DNA of 64,000 bases from Aquilaria yunnanensis (lineage: Eukaryota > Streptophyta > Magnoliopsida > Malvales > Thymelaeaceae). Positions 1 to 12,624 of this stretch are shown piece after piece. A program made the translations under genes and the position numbers. The stretch lies in assembly GCA_039654915.1 (NCBI GenBank), contig CM077594.1:88240893-88304892 (forward strand), in the 5' to 3' direction. Each line of letters starts with the position of its first letter. Position 1 is the first letter of the stretch. The notes under the pieces are model-generated. The model was not told the DNA's origin. It worked only from the letters and a program-made list of their open reading frames with translations, and made no database searches.

Positions 1-1487
1 CATTTAGGAACCCAAATCATGGAAATATCATCATTGGATGTATACCTTGTAAATTCGAAATGGTTGTTAATTTTTTAAAATAGTTAAAGTATGTTATTTG
101 TTACCTAAGAAAAATAAATTACCGGTGGGCACTTTTGAGCCCTTAGTATTTATTAGGATGTATGAATTTCTTTGTTAAGAGTGCTCACTTTATGTTTTGA
201 GCTAGACCTTGCTTAGATAAGTGATCTTAAGGGTCCATGCAACCTCACTTCTTGTATGTAAATTTAAAGAAGAAAATGGCATTTTCGGGCCAACCACTTA
301 CCAAAAGGCTAACCTTGTACATTATCCCTTAGTGAGCCCCTTTGAGCCTTATAGCCTTATTTATGTGATTATGGGCTTAGAGAATTAAAATAAGTGTTTT
401 ATTTTTGGTAAAATAAAGGAAAAGTGTGGGGTGTACTTTAGAATATGTTCTGTTACCTTGTGCTTAATTTGTCATAGTGGAAAAATTGAGATAAGTTGAA
501 CTTGAATCATAAAAATTAAGTATGTATTATTGGATGGTTGAGTTTTAAACAAATGTTGAATTTTTATTTATGATAGAAAAAGGCAAAAGTGAGACCATAA
601 GAAAAAGCCTTTGCAAAATAAAGTTAGAAAAATATTAATAAAAAAAACTCTTTCGTTTCATAATACTTGGCCTCTTTTTCTTTAATGGCAGTCTAAAAAA
701 AAATTGTTCTCTTTCCCTTTCAAATAAAATTATATATGCTCAAACCCATGTGAATCCATACTAAAATAAAGATGAAATACACCTTATTTTATCTTTTTCG
801 GATAGATAAATGCATAATCATGGGGGACAATTTAAAAAAAAAACACAAATTTAGCCTTAATATTTGTGCAAGTCAAATGAGACCAGCTATTTTGAAACAG
901 AGAGAGGTAAAAAAAAAAAGTGTTAAATTCAATAAGTTTAAAAGTCAACCATATTTGTTTTCTAAACTCATGTGTTGATAAGAAGTTATGTTTTGGAGAG
1001 GACTAAGAGACTAGAGTTGATTTGGGAGACTTTGGGTATTTAGTGTTTTAGGTGCCTATATTTATTGTTTATTGCATTACTAGTTCTCTTAAACTCTACC
1101 ATTAAAAAGCTTCCATCCGATTTCTGTTTTCACCAAACTCAGCCTCATTATAACCTTGTATAAAGACCATTAGATTTAAATTTACATACAGTCCCTTTTG
1201 GAAATCTAGTGAGGGTGAAGTTAGATCCCCTTGCAAGCTCTGAGTTGAGAAACACAAAGTAAGCTGTTCACAAACCCACCTTAAAATAAGTGTAAATACT
1301 TAGGGAGTGATCCTCTACCATTGGTAACAAAGACTTAAATTTTTTTTCCTTTCATTAATTACTTGTAAGTCAAGTTTATAAGTGTCATATATTCATAGCA
1401 TGATCTGTTGTTAGCTGTTAGATTATGTATTTTGTTTATTTTCTTAGGTTACACTTGCTAGAGACTAGCAAGAACCTGGTTGGGGGG
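1..1487 (+). mobile_element. Internal 3' region of an Athila-like Ty3/gypsy retrotransposon (window-truncated)
   Basis: This stretch has no convincing reading frame. It ends in a purine-rich run (about 1480-1487, TTGGGGGG) directly before an LTR-like sequence, which is the layout of a polypurine tract before a 3' LTR on the plus strand. Athila-group gypsy elements usually have a long non-coding or env-remnant segment between integrase and the 3' LTR. The element begins outside the window, so the family assignment rests only on the tract and LTR style. Confidence 0.5.
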
Positions 1488-3012
1488 TGTGATGAATACT
1501 TATAAGTGTATTGCTATTAAGGGTTTAAATAATCATTATACACTTTGAGTATGATTAATTTATATATTTTGAGCATTTTTCCACCGGGTTACTATTCACA
1601 CATTTTTACTATTCACACGCATTTCTACTATCCATAGTCACCATTCACTGACTCACTGTTCATATGCGTATTTACTGTTCATACACGGTTTACTATTCAT
1701 TAATATTAAAATATATATATTAAATAATACTTTTTTTTATTTTTTTTATGTAAGTAAAATCATCACTGGACGACCCTTCACGAGAAAAATCATATCTAGA
1801 GTTGTAGATATCGGAACTGAGTGATTCTGAATTCATATGAAAGCTAACACATAGATCTTCAACTCTGCTTCATTCCGCGAGCTAGTTTAATCATTTTTAA
1901 TCATTTTCATTGCTGAAATCTGATTATAGATAAGACCATTCGTTCTTTCATGTGCTGAAGAGCAGTTTTAGTAGAAAAATCATAACTTGAGCTACGGATC
2001 TCCGATTTAAATGAGCAAGCTATTGATTTGAAGCTAAATAAGAGATCTACAAGTTTTGTGCTTTGAGAAAGAGCTAATTTAATGTTTATAATGGTAAAAA
2101 AATTAAAATACGTTGTAGCCCGCCTTTGTTGATTTGTATTTACCTACCTTGACTATTCTAGCCTATCATTTACTATTTCACCCACCCCAAAACTCTATAA
2201 ATAGGTACCTTGGGGGGGGGGACAAATTCATGCCCTTTCTTAGGCCTCTTTTATGCTCTTATATCATCTTTAGCTTTTCTTCTTCAGTTTTGTTTTAGTT
2301 TTCAATACCGAAGTTCTGTCCAAGTGTTTTCTCATTCTTCTTCTTGTTCTTCCTTTGATCTTTCAATCCATATTTATTTCATCTTTTTACATGTTGTTTA
2401 CTTTTATCATGGCTAACTAATCTTCCTTTTGTTAAGGTGAAAGGGTAAAGTTTTTGGTATAAAGGTTATGATTGATTTGAATTGATCACAACGTTAATGG
2501 TATTTTCTTCATTCATCTATTTAACTTCCCTCCTTGTTAAGTAGGAGTCGTGATTCATCATAGTCAATCATTGGTACAAAAGCTGTTTGATTCCTTCTAT
2601 AGAATAGGGCTCTGCCGGCTATATTGGAATCTTAAGTTATTATCGACAAAGGTTGGCATGATGGATACTTGAATCCATTAGTAAGCATTGGCGTTTTAAG
2701 ATCAATGAAAGTTAATACTAACTAAATTTCCCGATTTGGACCTCCTTTATGTGTGCATCTCAATTGAGTGGTAAAATGGGCTAAAATTAATCATAACCGA
2801 TATACTAAAAGTGGATCCCCTAACCTTAGCTATTTTATTTGAATTTTAATTTTAATTTACATCTGTTCACACCTTGCTCCAAAACTTTCTTTATTAAAAA
2901 TCGGTAATTTGTATTTCTTAATTTACTTCCCTGTGGTTCGACACTCGGATTCCTGAGATTTTATTACTTGCGACAACCTACACTTGGATTACAACTGCTA
3001 GAGTACAGCACA
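1488..3012 (+). repeat. 3' LTR of the Athila-like element
   Basis: The segment starts TGTGATGAAT after the polypurine tract and ends near CAGCACA, so it is bounded by TG and CA. It contains a good TATA box about 700 bp in, as expected for an LTR promoter. Only one LTR is inside the window, so exact ends (1488 or 1490; 3010 or 3012) and the target duplication cannot be verified. Confidence 0.5.
2196..2203 (+). promoter_or_regulatory. TATA box of the Athila-like LTR
   Basis: TATAAATA within CTCTATAAATAGGTACC is a strong plant TATA context. It would place an LTR transcription start near 2230. Confidence 0.45.
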
Positions 3013-3224
3013 AAACCTTTCCATTTCTTTTCACTCTGCTAATGTTTCTCTTTTAACATGTTTTTGTCATTTCATCTCATGACACATTCTAAGACAAACT
3101 TTTTTAATTTCTGCTGTAATTTGTCCATAAGTATAATTTTTTAAGTTGGGATGACCTTGGTTTTTTTTTTAATATGGTCTTTAACTAATCAACGAAAATG
3201 TTTTAGCAGTCCTTGTACAAACTT

Positions 3225-3455
3225 TTATTTCCAGATTATGGATCTATAAGCTTCTCTTTTATAAACTCTTATAAGGAAAGTATCTTTATACCATTCTAAA
3301 TCTGATAAAGTTCTACACCTCAAACTTAACAGTAATTCTCCATTTCTACTTTCTTTACTTGCTGCATCACCAACAAAATGAGAGTAAATAGTACACAATA
3401 AAGTATTTACCACATCAGGTTCACTTGTTTGTATTAATTGTGCTCCATGCTGCAC
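3225..3455 (-). pseudogene. Pararetrovirus coat-protein fragment
   Basis: A 76-codon open stretch contains VVNTLLCTIYSHFVGD and, further on, ELLLSLRCRTLSDLEWYKD. This arrangement resembles the capsid core upstream of the zinc knuckle in Caulimoviridae coat proteins. The knuckle itself is not present in frame. It is a remnant only and overlaps nothing functional. Confidence 0.55.
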
Positions 3456-5240
3456 TGTAAGTATTTTTCTTGCATTTTTTTATTTCTTGTCTTGCTTATT
3501 CAATTAAACAACTTTTCCCACCAATTTCTTAATTATCCTGTAGGTCTAATTATAATCATTTCTGTTACACCTAGATTTAAGTTATCAACTTTTTTTTTTT
3601 TTTGCATTTATTCCAAACATAATCATATGTTGGATAGTGTTTATGATTTGGTATTATGATAAACCATCTATATTCAATTCTTTTATGGAATTTCCTTTAT
3701 ATTCTGTAAAGGCAAGTAGCTTAGAATAATTATTTAATCTTATATCCACTGGAGAGATTTTAAAGTATAGAGATAGGGTACATTCCAAGTTTTTTATACA
3801 TCTCTTATTGGACCTCCTACCCCCCCTTCAAAATGAAGATGATTTAATTCTAAACTTTCATATTTGATGAGAATCAAGAAGTTCTTGAATATATACATTT
3901 TATTTAATAACATTTTTTTGATGACCTTTCTATTTTTTTATTTACAGACACTTTTAAATCTTTGGATCAAATTGTTAGTTTGGCTATTTGATAAGTAAAA
4001 TCAGAAATTCTATCATTTGGCTTTAATTTAAATTTTTAAAGTTTTTTTTTTTGAAAACTTATTCAGGATCTTGAGGTTTTTGGCAAAAACTTTGGCTTAA
4101 AGACTGATGTCTTTATAAGACCAAACTTATGCTTGCCCAAGGATGTTTCAATTTTATTCATTTGCTTACCTATGGATTGTAGGTAAAGATTTGTATAATT
4201 ATTCTGTTCCATAGTATTCTAGAGATTTTTCTTATCTACAGGCTTCTTGGCAATCTTAGGATTTTGTGCATCGAAAGCTTAAAGGGTGAAGTAGATGTTT
4301 TTGTTTCTTATTTCCACTATGACTATTGTATTAGGTGGATGTGGAGCTGTAATTTCTTTTTCATCTTTGGTCTTGTATGTAGATCAAATTTCTTCTAATA
4401 CTTCTAATGTGGTTTCCTCATAAAAAACTATGGTAAGGATAAACCATTCAAAAATTTCAAATTCTTTTTAGTTCTCATAATTCTTTTATACTAAAGGTGT
4501 TTTGTTTCATTTCTATCCTCTTTGGCATATGCATAAAAAAAATTATTTTCTTTTAATCTCATTCTTTTCTTTCAAAAAATTTCCATTTATACTTGGACTA
4601 TCAAATATAAATGGTCTGTTAACACATTCAGATAAAAGTTTGAAAAACTAGGATTGGGTGATCCTATAGATACAGATTTTGTTTCCTCTTCTTACTATCT
4701 AGAATTTTGACATTTTTCTAAGACAACTGGGTCAATTTTTCAAGCATTATGTAAAACTTATTCTATGGATTCCTTAACTCCTCTTACTAGTTTTTCATGT
4801 TTAGACTCTAGCACATAAGAACATGAAGCTCTTGATGGTTTATAAGAAATTCTTGATAGAAACCCTTTTTGTTCTAATTTTGAAAAATCAATTTTTTTAC
4901 TTCTATCTTTGCTAAATCTTATTTCAATCTCTCCATTTTCATATTCAACAATTCTTTCTAACTCTTAAGGTTTCAAAGATTTTATTGGTTTTTCATTTTA
5001 GAAGATCCATTTTTTTGGAAGCTTAATGTCTACCCATTTAATTAGCTTTGGGATAACAACGTGATTTTTTTTTTGTATTAGCTTTCAACAACAAAGTCTC
5101 TCATCGTATATCAAATTCTAAAGCTTTAGGCTCAATTTGCATTATCATTACTTTGTAACAAATTTTATAAACAATAGCAAAATTCTAAGATCCTTCAAAC
5201 ATATCAAAATTAGATGTCATGATATTTACAATAAAGACTT

Positions 5241-5564
5241 TCATGATATGAGGATCTTTAAAAGAAACAGTGAAATTTGGATGGCAGTTGAAATAAATTG
5301 GTCTATCACCAAACTTAATTTTACTATACCTAATAGAGAATTAGAAAATGTATTATGCCCACAATCTCTTAAGGCAATGATTATAAAAATATTCAAATAA
5401 TTTCTTGTCAAAGGTTTCAAAGCAATTTGTGCAAGACCAACATGCACATAATTATAATGATTTTCTAGATAATCCTTGATAATGTATTTTGAAAAAAATT
5501 CAAATTTATGGTCTTCTTCCATTATTTGAATAGTTTTTTTTACTATTTTAATGGTATAAGTCAT
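5241..5564 (-). pseudogene. Pararetrovirus movement-protein fragment
   Basis: A 107-codon open stretch has the pattern YNYVHVGLAQIALKPLTR near residues 37-55, followed by a region with LRD and SLLG. This matches the conserved core of caulimovirid 30K-type movement proteins, which form plasmodesmal tubules. The C-terminal part drifts into unrelated residues, which indicates a frameshift or truncation. Non-functional. Confidence 0.6.
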
Positions 5565-5900
5565 TCTGAGCTCAAAAGTTTCTTTTTAATAAACATTTCA
5601 TTTATCAATCTTAGGAACATTTAAATTTTCTAATTTTTTTTCTCAATATCTCTGATCAAAACAGCTTATTAGTTCTTAACTTTTCTATTCACCATAATTT
5701 CTTGTTCCTCTTGTCTTTTTAAAGAAGACCTAGACAAAGTTCTAAAGATTTCATCCATCAGTAACTATTGATTAGTGATAATATCTTTATTAGCTATTTT
5801 TCAATGTTTTACTCGATCTTATTGTCTTTTCATTTCAACAACAGGTATTACGGTTGATACGTGACTTGGGTGATAGTTTGAAAAGATCTTAACAATAATC

Positions 5901-6583
5901 TTTAATGATTAAAAGAACCAAACCTTTTGAAATTTTTTTAACTTTTAAATCAAGGAGATAAGATAGAGAATAAATTTTAGGGACTAGAATGCAAAAACAC
6001 AAAAACAATAAGGGTTTGGTTTGGCTTGAAAATACCTTTTCCCCTTAAAGGGTTTTATGTCCACAATAGAATTTGTGAAATTTAAGTAGCATAAGATTTC
6101 TAAAACTTTTACAGATCAAGTTGCAAACTTTGATACGACAATATCAACAATGTCATTATTTCACAAAAAGAAAATGGATCCCAAACCATTTGGTTTTGCG
6201 ATCCTAATTGGGCTTAAAGGCTATTAGTTTCGTCAGAGAATCTATTCTTACTTGTATTCATAAGAAATCATTGGGCCGTTCACGTTGGGTTGGCTCGAGT
6301 GCTCAAACAAAAAGGATGAACATCTAGATCCATGAAGTTACCCCATTTAATTTCCATGCCAAATACTCTAATTTGAAATAGAAGTGCAGCAAATAATAGC
6401 ACAACCAAAGTATTAAATACTGTTACCGTTATGTATATAATATCCCGTGATTTTAAGGTATACTGCATAGTATATCACCCTGTATACTGTTACCACATTA
6501 AAAATATGTTAAAATATTATTTTAAAATGAAATAAATTAAATAAAATTTTTTTACACTTTTTTATATGTATCAAATGGATAAC
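5901..6583. other. No gene recognised
   Basis: AT-rich sequence between the viral relic and the LTR element. Short frames on both strands have no recognisable domain. It may contain further decayed relic sequence. Confidence 0.5.
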
Positions 6584-7721
6584 TGATGCCAGGATTTTTT
6601 GCAAGCTCTAACAGACACCACCAACTCCCCAAATTGGGTCTAAGAAATTGAATTAGGAAGAAAGAAAAGAAGCTAAAAATATATTGGATTGAGAAAATAA
6701 TTGTAGAAATGAAGGCAGACGAAATTTGAAGAACTATACTAAAAAAATCTTCTTAGCTTCATTCAAGATAGATACATTCCAAAGAACTCAAGATAGGAGA
6801 TTTCCCATTAGAGAATTAATTCATAACATGTTTGTTCTATGCATACAAGAGCAGAATGCCCTCTTTATTGGGCTAAAAAATTTGAACAAGACAAACCAAG
6901 ACACTAAGTTTAATGTAACTAGGAATCCTAATTGGACAAAACATAGAATAACTAGGAATATTAATTCTATAAAACTAGAATTCCTACCTAAAATAGAGAA
7001 AATATGAAATATGGCTGCTGGACTTAAACCCTAACTTGGCAAACACGCTATTCACACTCATAAGCACATAAAATGTGATGCATACTTGTTCTAAAATGAA
7101 GATTGTTTCCATGTGAATTCCAGTTGTTCCTGGCCATATTCCAAACTTATTTTATCTTGAAAAAGGTTGGAAAACATGTTTTTGCATCCTTTGGAGGCAG
7201 CAAAAACATTGCTCCTTTGACTAACTTTTCTTTAGGCTTCATGTGAGCATGATGATTTGTTTCATCATGTTGGCTCTTTTTAGTCTTAGGCAGTCTATTA
7301 AGCTCAAATACTGCCAATTATCCATAAAATATACTCCCTCCGTTTCATATTAGTTGGCCCTTTTACCTTTTTTGACTAAAGTTTGACTTAAATATATTTA
7401 TATTAATATGAATTCAAAAAAATTCTAAAAAATGATATTTAAAAACTAGAATCTTTAAAGTTTCATTTTCATGTAAAAAGTTTATATTTTTACGATAAAT
7501 TTTATGAGAAATAAAATTATAGATTAATTACTGTGAATAGTAAAGAGGACAGCTTTTGTGAAACAAAGGGAGTATTTGTTAGCTTAAAAATGATCCATGT
7601 GCTCGGTCATGGGTGCAAGAAACACAGATATGCTACATAAGGTGCTCTCAAGTGTGAGCTAGAGTCTTTAAAGTGGTGCTCCAAGGGGGCTTGGTTGTAG
7701 GGTGAACTTCGAACTCCATTA
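6584..7721 (-). repeat. 3' LTR of the deleted element
   Basis: Homologous to 9400-10332, with shared long blocks such as the segments around 6725-6800 and 7600-7720. It carries a Stowaway MITE at 7334-7572, so its native length is about 897 bp. Its outer terminus reads CATTA where the other LTR has CATCA. Confidence 0.65.
7334..7572. mobile_element. Stowaway-type MITE
   Basis: The 239-bp insert begins CTCCCTCCGTTTCA and ends TGAAACAAAGGGAG, an inverted repeat of the Stowaway (Tc1/mariner) type. It is flanked by TA dinucleotides (7332-7333 and 7573-7574). It is absent from the sister LTR at 9400-10332, which confirms it as a later insertion. It encodes nothing. Confidence 0.85.
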
Positions 7722-7734
7722 CTCCCTCATTTTT
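7722..7734 (-). promoter_or_regulatory. Polypurine tract of the deleted LTR element
   Basis: On the minus strand AAAAATGAGGGAG immediately precedes the 3' LTR. This is the usual primer for plus-strand DNA synthesis. Confidence 0.6.
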
Positions 7735-9382
7735 CAAGAGGATTCATCCTCAAATCTGAGTAGTGGCTAGTTCGACCTTCCATGGATCCTCCTTTTGATG
7801 ACTGGGTGGTACAATGCTCATAGTCTCACTTGTACAAGCTTAAGCACATTCTCCTCCATCTCTTTAGTTTTTGCTACTATGTGCTAGTGCTGAATCTCTT
7901 GTATTGGCAACATACTCTTGGGTCTAATAAAAGTCAGATTATCGCTCTTAGGCTTGGATATATTCTCCTTGGATAATTCCATGGTAAAGCTCCTTCATTG
8001 TGCTTAGGTTGGATGGAATCCCCTACTTTCTCTTCAATTGGAACTTCCTCCTTCTTGGAACTTGACTCAACCTCTTTTGGTTCCTTTTTGGACATGAAGG
8101 CTTGAATCTTGCTATATCCCAAAGGCGTTGGTTTATGGGCATGATTTTTGGTAGGTTGTGTAAGGATGTCTTGGGTAGGACAAGTGTGGGTAGAAAGAGA
8201 AACTTGTCTTGGGCTATCTTGGGCATTAGGGCTTAGGGGCTAGGATGGCAGGATCATGGTTTTGGGGAAGCTTTGGCCATGGGGTTTCAGGTATAAACAA
8301 GTTTAGAAGCTAGGGTTAGGCTAGGAATGGAGAGGTTAAGGGTCTTGTAGGGGGTTACCATTGTGAAACACTTCTCCTTATGTGCTCTCATGTAAGGCCT
8401 TCAGTGGTGCTCCTTAATCTTGCATAATAATCTCAGCTAGACCAACTTTCATAGAAGCTTGATTTTCCTCTTGACCTCTTACTTTGCTTATCATGTTGAA
8501 CCTCCCTTTCTTGACAAATATCACTCATGAATTGATCAAGCTTATCCATACTCTTACTTTGTCTCTCCACATACTCTTCTAAAGATTGTAGCACCCTATG
8601 AAATCCCTTAAAAATACTTCCATGATAAAAAATCTAAAGATCTCTAAAAAATTCTCTCTTTTTCTTTATCTCTCTCTCTCAATTTGTTAGTGAAAACTTT
8701 TGAGACAATCAATCCTTTTAAGTCCTCTTGAACCAAATCTTTCTCAAACAAAGCCAAATTTAAAAATATTAGTGAAAACAAAGAATTAGGGCTACTGGAA
8801 AAATAAGAAACATGAAATTTTTAGGGTTGGAAACAAAAGAAATCTGCACCAAAAATTTGTAAGAACAAAATGAATGGAACAAGACAAGGGTTACCACTAG
8901 ACTCAAAAGATAGAAGCAAAGCACAATGGAACAAAAATGAAGAAAATTGATACTAAAATTAAGAAGACACAAGGAACAAAACTTATGAAGATGAACAAAT
9001 TAGAATTTTGCTGCACTAAGGAACACGAACCAGTTAGGGTGTAAAAAAACCAAATAAATGACATAAAGTTGAGATAAGAAGAAATCTAGAAAAACCTAAA
9101 TGAAATAAGACAAGGAAATCAGAACTTGAATGAAAAAAAATAAGTAAGGATGGGGTATAAGAGGGTTGGAACAAAAACAAGTGAAAGACATGAACAAACT
9201 TGGCTGGAAATGCTTTTTTTTTTTGTACAAGAAATCAATGAAACACTTTGATTTTTTTTCTTCTTTTAATCTGGAAAACAAAGACAAAATGGATTAGGAA
9301 GGACTAGAACAAAATAAGCAAAATAGAATTAAAAAGAATAAGATTGAAAAAGATAAATGGATCCTAATTAATGAAGCTTGTA
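7735..9382 (-). pseudogene. Residual internal region of the deleted LTR element
   Basis: Minus-strand frames are short and interrupted. Around 8600-8440 a translation rich in Gln, Glu and Lys looks like the N-terminal spacer of a gypsy gag, and the sequence just upstream of the polypurine tract could be the last codons of pol. No reverse transcriptase, RNase H or integrase motif remains, so the element depends on a helper. Confidence 0.45.
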
Positions 9383-9394
9383 GCTCTAATACTA
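9383..9394 (-). promoter_or_regulatory. Primer-binding-site remnant (initiator tRNA-Met type)
   Basis: On the minus strand TAGTATTAGAGC lies 5 bp inside the 5' LTR. It differs by two transitions from TGGTATCAGAGC, the common plant primer site for initiator tRNA-Met. Confidence 0.55.
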
Positions 9395-9399
9395 ATAAC

Positions 9400-10332
9400 T
9401 GATGGGTGGCCGATTCTATGATCTTCTGCATGCTCCAATAGGCATCACCAACTCCCCAAATTGGGTCCAAGAAATGGAATTGAGAAGAAAGAAAAGAAGC
9501 TAGAAACAAAAGAAAAGAATTGTAGAAGTGAATATAGAAGAAATTTGAAGAACTACACTAATAAAATCTTTTTAACTTCATTCAAGATAGATACGTTCCA
9601 AATAATTCAAGAGAGGAGATTTCTCTTTGAAAAATTAATCCATAATCTGTTGTTCTATGCATACAAGAGAAGAATGCCTTCTTTATTGGGCCAAAAAATT
9701 TAAACAAGGCAAACCAAGACACTAAGTCTAATGTAACTAGGACTTCTAGTTGGACAGAATATAGAATAACTAGAAATATCAATTCTAAACACTTAGAAAC
9801 ACTTAGAAATAATAATAAAACTAGAATTCCTACCTAAAATAGAGTAAAATACGAAATATGGATGCTGGACTCAAATCCTAACTTGGCAAACACATTATTT
9901 CACACTCATAAGCACATTAAATGTGTTGTGTACATGTTCTAGAAGGCAGATTATTTTCATGCATTTTTTAGCTGTCCCTGGCCATATTCCAGACTTATTT
10001 CACCTTGAAAAAGGTTGGAAAACATGTCCTTGCATTCTTTGGAGGCAGTACAAACATTGCTCCTTTAACTAATTTCTTTTTGGGCTTCATTTGAGCATGT
10101 TGAAACAAATGTTTCATCATATTGGCTCCTTTTGGTCTTGGGCCATCCATTTAGTATAAATATTACCAATTCTTTGTGAAAAATATTTGTTGGCTAAAAA
10201 ATGATACATGTGCCCGGTCATGGGCACAAGCAACAAAGATATGCTCCATAAGGTGCTCTCGAGTATAAGTTAGGGCCTCCTGGGTGGTGCTCCAAGAGGG
10301 CTTGGGTCTAGGGTGATCTCGGGACTCCATCA
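9400..10332 (-). repeat. 5' LTR of the deleted element
   Basis: 933 bp, bounded by TG and CA on the plus strand (TGATGGGTGG to CTCCATCA). It matches 6584-7721 after removal of the MITE. Confidence 0.65.
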
Positions 10333-10421
10333 TATTCTAATTTTCCTTATCATTATTTATCAACTATTAATAAAATATATATGAAAGATAATATTTTTTT
10401 TTACACAAAAAACATAAAAAA

Positions 10422-10452
<31 letters not shown>

Positions 10453-10720
10453 GCAAAATAAATATTTCTCTATAAAAAAATTATTGATAAATGAGAAAAA
10501 AAATAAACAATACTTTAATAATAACAATTCATTTTCTAATACCACATTAAGTTCCTAGGTGGCTCAAAGTATAACGCTTTCTGTCTTAACTTGTTCTGTA
10601 AAAGTTTCATATTCATTCCATGTCATAGAGTTTTGGTTTTCAGTTAAGAAATTCTGTAAAAGAGAGTAATATTTAGTTAGAGTAGCATGCACCATAAGTT
10701 TAACTAGGGGATATTGAACA
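10333..10720. other. AT-rich spacer with a (TA)n microsatellite
   Basis: Contains an uninterrupted TA run at about 10425-10452. The right part (10564-10725) holds the minus-strand open stretch described separately. Confidence 0.6.
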
Positions 10721-10725
10721 ACACC
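10564..10725 (-). pseudogene. Unidentified coding relic split by the solo LTR
   Basis: A minus-strand frame is open from the insertion point down to 10564, with an aromatic-rich segment (TKYYSLLQNF) and MTWNEYETF. On the other side of the LTR, the same strand is also open at about 12720-12625 in a compatible phase once one target-duplication copy is discounted. This suggests a real coding sequence was interrupted. I do not recognise the family. A further part of the pararetrovirus relic on the same strand is possible. Confidence 0.35.
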
Positions 10726-12619
10726 TGTTGACACCCAATTTTGTTCGGGCACTAAATTTTGCTTAAGTTTTAGGTTAGGAAAATTAGTTTAGGGAGAATT
10801 TTCATTTTTGGGGACTATTTGGTCATTTGTTAGGAGTTTGGGTCTTTTTTATCATTTTAGGGTTTTGTATAATTAGTTAGTCTAGTCACATTTAGGTTGC
10901 ATTGTTATTTTGGTCTACAAATCTTTAGGAATTTTAAGTGGTCATCTAGGGTAGAAATAGGAGTTAATTTAGTTTAGGTACTAATTTGGAGTCCTAAAGG
11001 TCTTGTATGGTCAATTTAGGGAAAACGGGAAAGTTTGGATAAAAACTATGAATTTTTAGAGGATTTTAGGGAAAAATTGGAAAGATTGAGGTAAATTTGT
11101 CAGAAATGGAGAGTTTGGGGCCAAATCTGTTGAGATCCTGAAATTTTAAGGAAATCTGAAAAATTTTAGGAAGTTTTGGGCTCAATTGACAAATCTTTAA
11201 AGTTTTGGGTCAAATTGAAATTCACACAAAATTTAGTGCAATATCAGCTACTTGAGAGTTTTGTTGGACTTGAACTGATACTTTACCAGATTATATCCAA
11301 ATCTCGTCAAATTGAATTTAGATCAGGTTTAAACTCTGTTAAACCTAAGCTAATCTCGCCCAGCCTCTCTTAGTATAAGTGTGGGCCTTTAATTGATGAA
11401 AAGGGGGAGAAAATTCGTAACCCTAAGCTCCTAGCCAGAAAAAAAGAGAACTGCAGCCTTAGGTCCCTTACTTTCCGCTAGCCTACCCAAAAACCCTAAG
11501 CTTTTCCTGATCTCCGTCGCCACCCCTGGTTTTCCCCTTTGCTGCCCGACGCCTCCAGCCTCCTTCCACCGCTGCTAGTCGTCCCTGCTCCCTCGACGTC
11601 GCGCAACCGTGCCCGGTGCCACTCCCATCGCTGTTCCCGTCACCGATTTAGTGAAGCCCGAGCACCGGAGCCATCGTCCCCTCCTCTGTCCCGCCGTTCT
11701 CGACGTTGCCAGCCACCGTTCATCCTTCCTACAGGTCGCGCGTCTCTGCCCGAGCAAATCTCAGGCCGCCGATCGCTCAAGCAACGACCCGCGAACCCGA
11801 TTCGTTTTCACCCGAATCTAACCAGTCAAGTTTTTCTTTTAGGTATAAACCTCGATTAGTCCCCCATTCTTTTTATTCCATTCATCTAGATTACTAGCTT
11901 TCTTTTATTTTTCAGATTAGTCACTGACAGCATTATTTTTGTTCATTTTCTGGCTTTGATTGTTTGTTTTGCTACTTTTAGAATCATGAATTAGTTTTGG
12001 TAATTAATATTACATAGAATGGCAGGTTTAGGTTAGATCAGATTTTATTTATTTTATTTTCTTTTTTTTAGCTAGCACAAAATTTAAAATTCATTCACAT
12101 AAAGAATCTAAAAAAAATCACTCTTGGAAAAAAATTTTCATTCCGCGTGGATTTGATAAAACCTAGAATGAATTTAGGATAACAATAAATTTTAAGATCC
12201 ATATCCGGATGATCTGATAGGATTTATGGTTTGGATTGATGATCAACTAAAATATTTAAAAGATAAATAAAGATAGGTTAAGTTTTTAGATTCCACATCT
12301 GGGTGGTGGTCCGATAGAATCTATGGTTTGGAAATATCAAAATTTTATAAAATATAAATAAAATCAAGTAGTAAGGTTTATGAATCCATATCCGGGTGGT
12401 TCGGTTAAAATCCATGGTTTGGATATTAATTGAAATTATTTAAAGTAAGCAAAACAAAAATTAAAATCAAAATAAAGCGCCAATTTTGGGCGCTAGAATA
12501 AAGTTATTTTAGCATAACTGTACTCCCAAACCCTTCGAACTATCGTATACCATTTTTAGGTGTTCAATCAACCTAGATGTAAATAGATTGGTGGCAACTC
12601 CAAAAAACACGTTACTGCA
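10726..12619 (+). mobile_element. Solo LTR of an older Ogre/Tat-lineage element
   Basis: 1894 bp starting TGTTGACACCCAATTT and ending CACGTTACTGCA. The ends match those of the young element's LTR read on the minus strand (TGTTGACACC to CACGTTGCCACA). ACACC flanks both sides (10721-10725 and 12620-12624) as a perfect 5-bp target duplication. There is no internal region, so it arose by recombination between two LTRs. It shares with the young LTR a GC-rich island (about 11500-11820) and three copies of a 38-41-bp hairpin motif (12198-12235, 12292-12332, 12385-12423). Confidence 0.85.
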
Positions 12620-12624
12620 ACACC

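Larger units (their letters stand above)
3225..5900 (-). pseudogene. Endogenous pararetrovirus (Caulimoviridae) relic
   Basis: Two conserved protein stretches survive on the minus strand in viral order: a movement-protein fragment (5564-5241) upstream of a coat-protein fragment (3455-3225). The sequence around them is full of stops and frameshifts. I see no protease, reverse transcriptase or RNase H after the coat-protein fragment; the relic is cut off near 3013-3225 where the Athila-like LTR begins. Movement protein then coat protein then polymerase is the order in caulimoviruses and florendoviruses. This is a dead genomic fossil. The genus is not determined. Confidence 0.6.
6584..10332 (-). 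mobile_element. Internally deleted LTR retrotransposon (non-autonomous)
   Basis: Two direct repeats of about 0.9 kb (6584-7721 with a MITE inserted, and 9400-10332) flank only about 1.66 kb of internal sequence. Read on the minus strand, a primer-site-like sequence follows the right repeat and a polypurine tract (AAAAATGAGGGAG) precedes the left one, so both are LTRs of one minus-strand element. Almost all of gag-pol is missing. The LTRs are clearly diverged, so the insertion is old. I do not see a matching target duplication (left ATAAC, right TATTC). Confidence 0.7.
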
